From: JAXDBV01 sp034678415
GTDB lineage: Bacteria; Bacteroidota; Bacteroidia; Bacteroidales; VadinHA17
DNA length: 8,452 bases
Assembly (NCBI GenBank): GCA_034678415.1
Contig: JAXDBV010000090.1
Location: forward strand, 1 to 8,452
Direction of reading: 5' to 3'
Numbering within the stretch: the first letter of the stretch is position 1; each line of letters begins with the position of its first letter. A program made the position numbers and the translations under genes. Of this stretch, positions 1 through 6,797 are shown piece after piece. Below the pieces are notes generated by a model, which was given only the letters and a program-made list of their open reading frames with translations, was not told the origin of the DNA and searched no databases.

Positions 1-429
1 AATGTGGTGGCCGGTCCTGTGTTCAAGGAGGTTGCCGACAAGGTGTTTGCCACCAGCCTGAATATGCATGAGGTTTATGCTGCGGCCGACTCCATGCTGG
101 AGGTTCCTTATACAAAGGCCGGAAACACCGACGAGCTGATCCGTGTGCTGAAGCATTTTAATCTGGACTACCAGCTGCCCTCTGACCATCCGGCATGGGT
201 GTCAACCAGCAGCATGGGAACGTTCGTGGATCTTAAACAGATCAGTATACAGTCAAGACTGGTGCCCAACGTGGTGTCGATGGGACTGAAGGATGCCCTG
301 TATCTCCTGGAAAAGGTGGGAATGAGGGTTGAGGTGGTGGGCCGGGGTACGGTGAGGCAACAGTCCGTACCTCCCGGTACGGTAGCCAGACCGGAGCAAC
401 GAATAATCCTTGAAATGAGCTTTATATAA
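1..429 (+). CDS. ftsI: Penicillin-binding protein / FtsI-type septal transpeptidase, C-terminal part with PASTA domain (5' end cut)
   Basis: This is the last 142 residues of a class B penicillin-binding protein; the reading frame is open from base 1, so the start lies outside the window. The first residues (VVAGPVFKEVADKVFATSL) match the end of the transpeptidase domain, where FtsI/PBP2-type enzymes carry an 'AxPVFKEIA' helix. A linker of about 65 residues follows, then one PASTA domain at visible residues 86-141 (LVPNVVSMGLKDALYLLEK, then the typical 'QSVPPGTVARPEQRI' turn). The catalytic SxxK, SxN and KTG motifs lie upstream and cannot be checked. In this family the enzyme cross-links septal peptidoglycan from the outer face of the inner membrane. 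Position directly before murE, in a cluster with ftsW, supports the septal enzyme over an elongation PBP2. It ends 14 bases before murE. The family call is firm; the symbol rests mainly on context. Confidence 0.9.
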   Translation, partial: NVVAGPVFKEVADKVFATSLNMHEVYAAADSMLEVPYTKAGNTDELIRVLKHFNLDYQLPSDHPAWVSTSSMGTFVDLKQISIQSRLVPNVVSMGLKDALYLLEKVGMRVEVVGRGTVRQQSVPPGTVARPEQRIILEMSFI

Positions 430-443
430 TTCAACCGGCTGGA

Positions 444-1904
444 ATGAAACGGTTAACCGACATATTGAAAGGTCTTGAAGTGGAAGAGGTGGCCGGCAGC
501 ACCGCTGTCACTGTTAACCATATTACAAATAACTCGCGCGATATTCAAAAGAATACCCTGTTTGTCGCGGTACGGGGAACAAAGGTTGACGGGCATGTAT
601 TCATCGGGCAGGCTGTGGATGCCGGCGCTGTCGCTGTCTGTTGCGAAACCTTCCCTCAACAACAGGCCAAAGGAATCACCTGGATCAGGGTCAGGCAACC
701 GGCCTACACCCTTGGCTTAATGTCAGCGGCCCTGTTTGATCATCCGTCGAAGAAACTGCACCTCGTAGGTGTGACAGGCACCAACGGCAAAACAACTTCG
801 GCTACCCTGTTATACCACCTGCTCGAAAAGATGGGACATAAAAGCGGGCTCATTTCAACGGTGGTTTACAGGGTCGGTGAAAAAGTCATGGATTCCACCC
901 ATACAACCCCCGATGCTGTTGTGCTAAACAGGCTCCTGTATGAAATGATACAGGAAGGTACGGAATACTGCTTCATGGAAGTAAGCTCACATGCACTGGT
1001 GCAGGAACGAACGGCCGGCCTGCAGTTTACCGGTGCTATATTTACCAATATCACCCATGATCACCTGGACTATCACCTGACTTTCAGTGATTACATCAGG
1101 GCAAAGAAAAAATTTTTCGATGCACTTCACCCCCATGCATTTGCCCTTGTCAACAACGACGACCGGAACGCGAAAGTAATGGTACAGAACTGTCGTGCCA
1201 GGATCAGAACCTATGCATTAAAGTCCATGGCCGACTATCGTTGCCGCATTATTGAGAGCGGCCTCACGGGTATGCTTCTGAGAACGAACGGTGACGAATG
1301 GTGGTCACAGCTGATGGGTGAATTCAATGCGTACAACCTGCTGGCTGTCTACTCTTGTGCCCTTGAGCTGGGCTTGCCCAGGGAGGAAGTGATCAGGGTA
1401 TTGAGCAACCTGGAGGCTGTCAACGGCCGGTTCGAAACCATCCGTTCAGCCGATGGCAGGCTGGCTGTGGTAGACTATGCCCACAGCCCGGATGCCCTGG
1501 AGAATATCCTCAGAACACTGCAGGGGATGCGAAAGGAAGGACACAAAATCATTACCGTGGTGGGTGCCGGTGGCGACCGTGACCGGAAAAAACGACCGGT
1601 CATGGCAAGGATCGCCGCCTCTTATAGCAATAAGGTCATTCTTACATCCGATAACCCGCGCTCGGAAGACCCGGCTGCCATTATTGAAGAGATGAAAGCC
1701 GGCCTTACACCGGTTGAAATGAACGAGGTGTTGACCATCGTGAACCGGAGGGATGCCATACAAACCGCTACCATGCTGGCCGGCACGGGAGATATTATCC
1801 TTGTCGCAGGCAAGGGACATGAAACATACCAGGAAATAAAAGGGGTGCGTCATCATTTTGACGACCGGGAGATTATCCGGGAACTGTTCAATATAAAAAC
1901 ATAA
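444..1904 (+). CDS. murE: UDP-MurNAc-L-Ala-D-Glu:meso-diaminopimelate ligase
   Basis: MurE is the cytoplasmic ATP-dependent ligase that adds the third stem-peptide residue to UDP-MurNAc-L-Ala-D-Glu. At 486 residues it has normal family length. The three Mur-ligase domains are visible: an N-terminal UDP-binding domain (about 1-105) with the NSRD motif at 30-33; a central ATPase with the P-loop TGTNGKTT at 111-118, STHTTPD at 151-157, EVSSHAL at 179-185 and the AK lysine (K221) expected to be carbamylated; and a C-terminal domain with NGRFE at 327-331, DYAHSPDAL at 344-352, DNPRSEDP at 403-410 and GKGHE at 456-460. DNPR, together with the G456/E460 pair, is the established signature for meso-diaminopimelate rather than L-lysine, so substrate choice is inferred from it. 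The ATG at 444 is 14 bases after the ftsI stop and gives the expected N-terminus; no clear Shine-Dalgarno sequence precedes it. Nothing is truncated or missing. Confidence 0.97.
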   Translation: MKRLTDILKGLEVEEVAGSTAVTVNHITNNSRDIQKNTLFVAVRGTKVDGHVFIGQAVDAGAVAVCCETFPQQQAKGITWIRVRQPAYTLGLMSAALFDHPSKKLHLVGVTGTNGKTTSATLLYHLLEKMGHKSGLISTVVYRVGEKVMDSTHTTPDAVVLNRLLYEMIQEGTEYCFMEVSSHALVQERTAGLQFTGAIFTNITHDHLDYHLTFSDYIRAKKKFFDALHPHAFALVNNDDRNAKVMVQNCRARIRTYALKSMADYRCRIIESGLTGMLLRTNGDEWWSQLMGEFNAYNLLAVYSCALELGLPREEVIRVLSNLEAVNGRFETIRSADGRLAVVDYAHSPDALENILRTLQGMRKEGHKIITVVGAGGDRDRKKRPVMARIAASYSNKVILTSDNPRSEDPAAIIEEMKAGLTPVEMNEVLTIVNRRDAIQTATMLAGTGDIILVAGKGHETYQEIKGVRHHFDDREIIRELFNIKT

Positions 1905-1910
1905 AACGAT

Positions 1911-3161
1911 ATGTTTTACTACCTGTTCCAGTATCTTGAAAAGCTTGATGTGCCCGGTGCCGGAGTGTTTGAATATCTCTCCTTCCGCTCGGCCATGGCA
2001 GTGATCACCTCCCTCATTATCTCCCTCTTTATGGGTAAGAGGCTTATCGGGATACTACGCAGGAAACAAGTGAAGGAAACCGTCAGGGAGCTGGGCCTTG
2101 AAGGCCAGTCGGAGAAAAAAGGAACCCCTTCCATGGGCGGGCTCATCATCCTTAGTTCCATTATCATCCCCACCATCCTCTTCGGTGACCTGGGCAATAT
2201 TTACGTAATTCTGATGCTGATCACCACCATATGGCTGGGATTTGTCGGGTTTATAGATGATTACATCAAGATATTCAGGAAACAGAAAGCAGGGCTGGCC
2301 GGCCGGTTTAAAATCAGCGGCCAGGTAATCCTCGGCCTTATCGTGGGTATCATCATGTTCACCAGCAATGATGTGTTTGTCAGGGAAAAGATCAGGGTCA
2401 GCGATGCAACCCTTCCCGGGCAAGTCATCATACAGGCGGGCAATGCACTTGCAGAGGAGAATTTTGTTACCATGGATAAGAAATCCACCATCACCACCAT
2501 TCCCTTCATCAAGAACAACGAGTTTGATTACGCGTGGCTGGTGGCCTTCATGGGAAAGTACAAACAGGAAGCAGCGTGGATCGTCTTTATCATCATCGTC
2601 ATCCTCATCGTTACCTTTATCTCCAACGGTGCGAACCTCACCGACGGATTGGACGGGCTGGCCACCGGCGTATCGGCAATCATCGGCACAACCCTTGGTA
2701 TCCTGGCGTACCTCTCCGGTAATATCATCTATGCCGATTACCTGAACATCATGTATATCCCGCATACAGGGGAACTGGTGATCTTTATGAGCGCCTTCAT
2801 CGGAGCAACCGTGGGATTCCTCTGGTATAACTCCTTTCCCGCGCAGGTGTTCATGGGGGATACGGGCAGCCTATCCCTTGGAGGCATCATCGCAGTGTTT
2901 GCCATCATCATCAGGAAAGAACTCCTCATACCCATCCTGTGTGGAATATTCATTGTGGAGAACCTTTCTGTTATGATCCAGGTGGGATATTTTAAATATA
3001 CCAAAAGAAAATTTGGAGCCGGACGACGTGTGTTCCTGATGGCTCCGCTGCATCATCACTACCAGTTGAAAGGGTATGCTGAACCGAAGATCGTTACCCG
3101 ATTCTGGATCATGGGTATCCTGCTGGCAGTGATCACCATTGTAACACTAAAAATTCGATAA
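1911..3161 (+). CDS. mraY: Phospho-N-acetylmuramoyl-pentapeptide transferase (lipid I synthase)
   Basis: MraY is the polytopic inner-membrane enzyme that transfers phospho-MurNAc-pentapeptide from UDP to undecaprenyl phosphate, giving lipid I. Family motifs appear in order: KKGTPSMGG at 69-77, FIDDYIK at 114-120 with the paired aspartates D116/D117, NLTDGLDGLA at 242-251, FMGDTGS at 314-320 (D317, the counterpart of E. coli D267), and APLHHHYQLKG at 378-388 with the HHH magnesium/substrate triad. Many hydrophobic segments fit the ten-helix fold. At 416 residues it is about 55 longer than the E. coli enzyme. Comparing motif spacing from memory, nearly all the extra length falls between DDY and NLTDG, around residues 152-222, as polar sequence in what should be an extracytoplasmic loop. 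I recall similarly long MraY proteins in Bacteroidota. The ATG is 6 bases after the murE stop, which implies coupled translation. Confidence 0.97.
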   Translation: MFYYLFQYLEKLDVPGAGVFEYLSFRSAMAVITSLIISLFMGKRLIGILRRKQVKETVRELGLEGQSEKKGTPSMGGLIILSSIIIPTILFGDLGNIYVILMLITTIWLGFVGFIDDYIKIFRKQKAGLAGRFKISGQVILGLIVGIIMFTSNDVFVREKIRVSDATLPGQVIIQAGNALAEENFVTMDKKSTITTIPFIKNNEFDYAWLVAFMGKYKQEAAWIVFIIIVILIVTFISNGANLTDGLDGLATGVSAIIGTTLGILAYLSGNIIYADYLNIMYIPHTGELVIFMSAFIGATVGFLWYNSFPAQVFMGDTGSLSLGGIIAVFAIIIRKELLIPILCGIFIVENLSVMIQVGYFKYTKRKFGAGRRVFLMAPLHHHYQLKGYAEPKIVTRFWIMGILLAVITIVTLKIR

Positions 3162-3166
3162 CAGGC

Positions 3167-3172
3167 AGGGGA
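3167..3172 (+). promoter_or_regulatory. Shine-Dalgarno-like sequence before murD
   Basis: AGGGGA lies 7 bases before the murD ATG at 3180, in the 18-base gap after mraY. It is a partial match to the AGGAGG consensus at a normal distance and supports the chosen start. It may be weakly used, because Bacteroidota as a group rely little on such pairing. Confidence 0.45.
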
Positions 3173-3179
3173 CAGGTAT

Positions 3180-4517
3180 ATGAAAAAGAGACTTGTGATT
3201 CTTGGGGCGGGCGAAAGTGGAACGGGGGCGGCAATCCTTGGCCGCAAAGAGGGCTATGACGTGTGGGTTAGTGATGCCGGCACGATCAAAGATCGTTTCC
3301 GTTCATTGCTGATGGAAAATCATATAGAATTCGAAGAAGGAAAACACAGCCCCGACAGTATACTGACAGCCGATGAAGTGGTGAAAAGCCCGGGAATCCC
3401 TGACGAGGCTGACATCATCAGGAAAATAAGGGAGAGAGGACTGCCCGTTATCTCGGAAATTGAGTTTGCAGGACGTTATACACGGGCCATAAAAATCTGT
3501 ATCACAGGGAGCAATGGCAAAACCACCACAACATCGCTGATCTGTCATATACTGAAAAACGCAGGGTTGAATGCGGGAATGGCCGGAAATGTGGGAACGA
3601 GCCTGGCCCTGCAGGTGGCAACACAACAGTTCGACTACTATGTCATTGAACTCAGCAGCTTTCAGCTCGATGGCATGTACGATTTCAAAGCTGACATTGC
3701 CGTGCTCATGAATATCACCCCCGATCACCTTGACCGCTATGGCCACAACATAGACAGGTATATTGATTCAAAGTTCAGGATCCTCAGGAACATGTCGTCA
3801 GGTGATCGCTTCATATACTGCTGGGACGACCCGGTGATCAGGCAACGGCTCGCCGGCCTGCGGACTACCCCGGAGCTTCTGCCTTTCTCCCTCAGGGAAA
3901 AAACAAACCAGAATGCGTACCTGGAAGGAAACAACATAGTTATTAAATACCAACAAAATCTACTGGAAATGACAATTTACGATCTTGCTTTAATGGGGCA
4001 GCATAACATCTATAACTCTATGGCTGCCGGCATTACCGCCCAGATCCTTAACATCAGGAAAGAAAAGATACGCGAGAGTCTTTCCGACTTCAAGGGGGTG
4101 GAACATCGACTGGAAAAGGTGATCAAGGTGCATGGCATAGAGTTTATCAACGACTCGAAAGCTACCAACGTGAACTCCACCTGGTATGCTCTTGAAAGCA
4201 TGACCACCAGGGTTGTATGGATTGCCGGAGGTGTGGATAAGGGGAACGATTATGAGCCGCTGCTCGAGCTTGTCAGGCAAAAGGTGAAAGCCATTGTCTG
4301 CCTTGGGAAGGAAAACTCAAAGATCCATAAGGCGTTTGGTGCCGTCGTGGAGAAGATTGTCGATGCTTGTTCAATGGCTGAGGCGGTTTCCAAATCATAC
4401 CACCTGGCCGCTAAGGGCGACACCGTCCTCCTGTCGCCAGCATGTGCCAGCTTCGACCTTTTTGAGAATTATGAGGATAGGGGAAGACAATTTAAGAGAG
4501 AGGTTAGAAAATTGTAA
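3180..4517 (+). CDS. murD: UDP-N-acetylmuramoyl-L-alanine:D-glutamate ligase
   Basis: MurD adds D-glutamate to UDP-MurNAc-L-Ala in the cytoplasm, using ATP. At 445 residues it matches the usual length. An N-terminal Rossmann-like domain starts with VILGAGESGTGAA (6-18) and carries KSPGI at 69-73. The central ATPase has TGSNGKTTT at 109-117, AGNVG at 135-139, ELSSFQLD at 157-164 and NITPDHLDRY at 178-187. K198, in YIDSKFRI, is the lysine expected to be carbamylated. The C-terminal domain has HRLE at 309-312, NDSKATN at 324-330, GGVDKG at 350-355 and LSPACASFD at 418-426, ending in ENYEDRGRQF. AGNVG, SSFQL and NDSKATN separate MurD from its paralogues MurC, MurE and MurF. The start is the first ATG after mraY and puts the glycine-rich loop at the right distance from the N-terminus. 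ftsW follows after 8 bases. Confidence 0.97.
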   Translation: MKKRLVILGAGESGTGAAILGRKEGYDVWVSDAGTIKDRFRSLLMENHIEFEEGKHSPDSILTADEVVKSPGIPDEADIIRKIRERGLPVISEIEFAGRYTRAIKICITGSNGKTTTTSLICHILKNAGLNAGMAGNVGTSLALQVATQQFDYYVIELSSFQLDGMYDFKADIAVLMNITPDHLDRYGHNIDRYIDSKFRILRNMSSGDRFIYCWDDPVIRQRLAGLRTTPELLPFSLREKTNQNAYLEGNNIVIKYQQNLLEMTIYDLALMGQHNIYNSMAAGITAQILNIRKEKIRESLSDFKGVEHRLEKVIKVHGIEFINDSKATNVNSTWYALESMTTRVVWIAGGVDKGNDYEPLLELVRQKVKAIVCLGKENSKIHKAFGAVVEKIVDACSMAEAVSKSYHLAAKGDTVLLSPACASFDLFENYEDRGRQFKREVRKL

Positions 4518-4525
4518 TATCGGCC

Positions 4526-5692
4526 ATGGGCGAGGGTATCTCAAAATATTTCAAGGGCGATAAGGTGATATGGGCTGTCATCATTGTGCTGTCGATCTAT
4601 TCACTCCTGGCTGTGTACAGCTCCACCGGTACCCTCGCCGTGCGGAAAGCCGGAGGCAATACCATGTATTACTTTATCAGGCATGGGGTGATCCAGCTCT
4701 TCGGCCTCTTCGTCATCATTTTTGTACATAACATTCATTACAAGTATTATTCACGGTTATCACAGCTGTTCCTGTATATTTCCATACCCCTGTTGCTGCT
4801 TACCCTTGTTTTCGGTACCAGCATCCACCAGGCATCGCGTTGGCTCACCATACCCGTGCTTGGCATATCCATTCAGACCTCTGATTTTGCCAAGTTCGCC
4901 CTGATCATGTTTATCTCGCGTCTGCTTTCCCTCAAACAGGATCAGATCACCGTGTTCAGGGATGCGTTCATTCCCATCGTGGTGCCGGTGATTGTGGTTT
5001 GCATGCTGATCCTGCCGGCCAACCTGTCTTCTGCGCTGATCCTCTTTGCCACCTGCCTGGTGCTGATGTTTATTGGCCGTATCAGCATCCGCCATTTGCT
5101 CTCCTTCGGTGCTATAGGCATACTCGTTATCGCGTTATTCATCACCACAACCCTGCTCCTCGATAAGGAAGGCAGGGTGGGTACATGGAGAAACAGGGTT
5201 GAAAGCTTTGTCCAGGGCAATGATGGCGACAACTATCAGGCGCAACAGGCGAAGATTGCCATTGTCAGCGGCGGCATTTTCAGCCTCAAGCCCGGTAAGA
5301 GCGTCCAGAGGAATTTCCTACCACAGCCTTATTCTGATTTCATTTATGCCATCATTATTGAGGAATACGGGTTACTGCTGGGAGGGTTGCCCATCCTGCT
5401 CTGTTATCTTTTCCTTATTTACCGGGCCGGCGTGGTCGTTCGAAAGGCAAGCCGTACCTTCCCGGCATTCCTGGCCATCGGACTTACGCTTAACATCGTG
5501 ATACAGGCATTTGTCAACATGGCTGTCACGGTAAACCTCCTTCCCGTCACTGGTCAGAACCTGCCCCTGGTAAGCATGGGAGGATCATCGCTTCTCTTTA
5601 CCAGCATATCGCTGGGTATTATCCTTAGTGTTACCCGTGAGATTGAAAAAGGTCCAGTCAATGAGCCGGTCGAGGAAACGTATCATCATTAG
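4526..5692 (+). CDS. ftsW: SEDS-family septal peptidoglycan glycosyltransferase FtsW
   Basis: FtsW is the SEDS polymerase that links lipid II into glycan strands at the division septum, working with the class B transpeptidase FtsI. The 388-residue protein is strongly hydrophobic, with about ten membrane segments (the first around 14-32, the last around 350-369). SEDS signatures are present: ASRWLTIP at 103-110 followed by GISIQTSDFAKFALIMF (113-129), a large polar loop around 213-275, SDFIYAIIIEEYGLL at 270-284, and LLPVTGQNLPLVSMGGSSLL at 338-357. D271, in the SDF motif, aligns with the putative catalytic aspartate of E. coli FtsW (D297). RodA is the main alternative; placement between murD and murG, beside ftsI and ftsQ, favours FtsW. 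The ATG at 4526 has no clear Shine-Dalgarno sequence. The last ten codons overlap the start of murG. Confidence 0.95.
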   Translation: MGEGISKYFKGDKVIWAVIIVLSIYSLLAVYSSTGTLAVRKAGGNTMYYFIRHGVIQLFGLFVIIFVHNIHYKYYSRLSQLFLYISIPLLLLTLVFGTSIHQASRWLTIPVLGISIQTSDFAKFALIMFISRLLSLKQDQITVFRDAFIPIVVPVIVVCMLILPANLSSALILFATCLVLMFIGRISIRHLLSFGAIGILVIALFITTTLLLDKEGRVGTWRNRVESFVQGNDGDNYQAQQAKIAIVSGGIFSLKPGKSVQRNFLPQPYSDFIYAIIIEEYGLLLGGLPILLCYLFLIYRAGVVVRKASRTFPAFLAIGLTLNIVIQAFVNMAVTVNLLPVTGQNLPLVSMGGSSLLFTSISLGIILSVTREIEKGPVNEPVEETYHH

Positions 5693-6791
5693 CGGGGGAG
5701 GAACGGGCGGTCATATCTTTCCCGCCCTGTCCATTGCCAACGCCCTGAAAGCCGTCGACAGCAGCGTGGATATCCTCTTTGTCGGGGCACTGGGAAGAAT
5801 GGAAATGGAGAAGATACCGGCCGAGGGCTATCCTGTCAGGGGCTTGCCGGTGGCAGGCTTTTACAGGAAGAAAATATGGAAGAACGCGGGAGTGATCATT
5901 AAACTGATCAAAAGCCTCAGAATGGCCGGTGAGATACTGCGAGAGTTTCGTCCTCACGCCGTGGTGGGTGTGGGCGGATATGCCAGCGGACCCCTCCTCA
6001 GGAAAGCACACCAATACGGAATACCGTCCCTGGTGCAGGAACAGAATTCGCACGCGGGAATCACAAACCGCCTCCTTGCGAAGAAGGTCGACCGCATATG
6101 CGTGGCATATGAAGGAATGGAAAAATATTTCCCGAAACATAAGATCATCATTACTGGTAATCCCATCCGGGAAAATCTTGAACTTCTTCACAACAATGAA
6201 CCGCTGAGAAGCAGTAAGAAGGCAGAGGCACAGGTGTTCTTTGCCCTCCGGTATTCAAGACCTGTGATCCTTGTTCTGGGCGGCAGTCTCGGCTCAAAAT
6301 CCATCAATGAGGCCATAAAAGCAGGATTGCCGAGAATAATCGCTGAAGAGGTTCAGTTGTTGTGGCAAACAGGGAAGATCTATTTTGACAATATCAGGGA
6401 ATCAACTGCATCGTATCAGAGTGACAGTCTCGCGATCCATGATTTCATCGGTCGGATGGACCTGGCCTATGCCCTTGCCGATGTGGTTATTTCCAGGGCA
6501 GGCGCCGCCACCATATCCGAGCTGGCAGTCGTCGGCCTGCCATCGGTGCTCGTACCATCTCCCAACGTGGCGGAAGACCATCAGACAAGGAATGCCATGA
6601 CCCTTGTGAGGCGTGATGCTGCCCTGATGGTGCGCGATGCGGAGACCTCCGTCAGGCTGGTTGACGTATGTCTCGGTCTGGTCAGGGATGAAGAGAAGAA
6701 AAAAATACTAAGCCAAAACATACAGCGGATGGCACAAAGATATTCCGCCAAACGCATTGCCGAGGAAGTATTTAAGCTAATTAAAGAATAA
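5661..6791 (+). CDS. murG: Lipid II synthase: UDP-GlcNAc:undecaprenyl-PP-MurNAc-pentapeptide GlcNAc transferase
   Basis: MurG is the peripheral GT28 glycosyltransferase on the cytoplasmic face of the inner membrane that adds GlcNAc to lipid I, giving lipid II. Starting at ATG 5661 the protein has 376 residues. The N-terminal acceptor domain has the GGGTGGH loop at 12-18, VGVGGYASGP at 102-111 and EQNSHAGITNR at 127-137. The C-terminal UDP-GlcNAc domain has TGNPIR at 165-170, LGGSLGSKSIN at 206-216, SRAGAATISEL at 278-288 (with the conserved glutamate) and EDHQTRNA at 305-312. A GTG at 5628 in the same frame would add 11 residues. The ATG is preferred because MSRSRKRIIISGGGTGGH is a typical N-terminus and a weak AAAAAGG (5646-5652) sits 8 bases upstream. 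It overlaps ftsW by 32 bases in another frame, which suggests coupled translation. Confidence 0.95.
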   Translation: MSRSRKRIIISGGGTGGHIFPALSIANALKAVDSSVDILFVGALGRMEMEKIPAEGYPVRGLPVAGFYRKKIWKNAGVIIKLIKSLRMAGEILREFRPHAVVGVGGYASGPLLRKAHQYGIPSLVQEQNSHAGITNRLLAKKVDRICVAYEGMEKYFPKHKIIITGNPIRENLELLHNNEPLRSSKKAEAQVFFALRYSRPVILVLGGSLGSKSINEAIKAGLPRIIAEEVQLLWQTGKIYFDNIRESTASYQSDSLAIHDFIGRMDLAYALADVVISRAGAATISELAVVGLPSVLVPSPNVAEDHQTRNAMTLVRRDAALMVRDAETSVRLVDVCLGLVRDEEKKKILSQNIQRMAQRYSAKRIAEEVFKLIKE

Positions 6792-6797
6792 CAGGAG

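Noticed and set aside
430..443. Gaps between genes examined for promoters, terminators or small RNAs (for example 430-443, 1905-1910, 3162-3179, 4518-4525, 6792-6797).
   Set aside because: All are 18 bases or shorter, with no hairpin followed by a T-run and no promoter-like pair; they hold at most ribosome-binding signals.
2580..2610. ATC/GTC-rich run resembling a short tandem repeat.
   Set aside because: It encodes the Ile/Val membrane helix just before NLTDG in MraY. The units are irregular and explained by codon use for hydrophobic residues.
2055..2765. A 236-codon minus-strand open frame opposite mraY, rich in Asp and Gly.
   Set aside because: It is the antisense shadow of MraY: hydrophobic Ile/Val codons (ATC, GTC) read as GAT/GAC on the other strand, giving runs such as DDDDDKDD. 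The plus-strand frame has every MraY motif.
5658..6191. A 177-codon minus-strand open frame opposite murG.
   Set aside because: No recognisable motif, and it is fully covered by the conserved acceptor domain of MurG; treated as a shadow.
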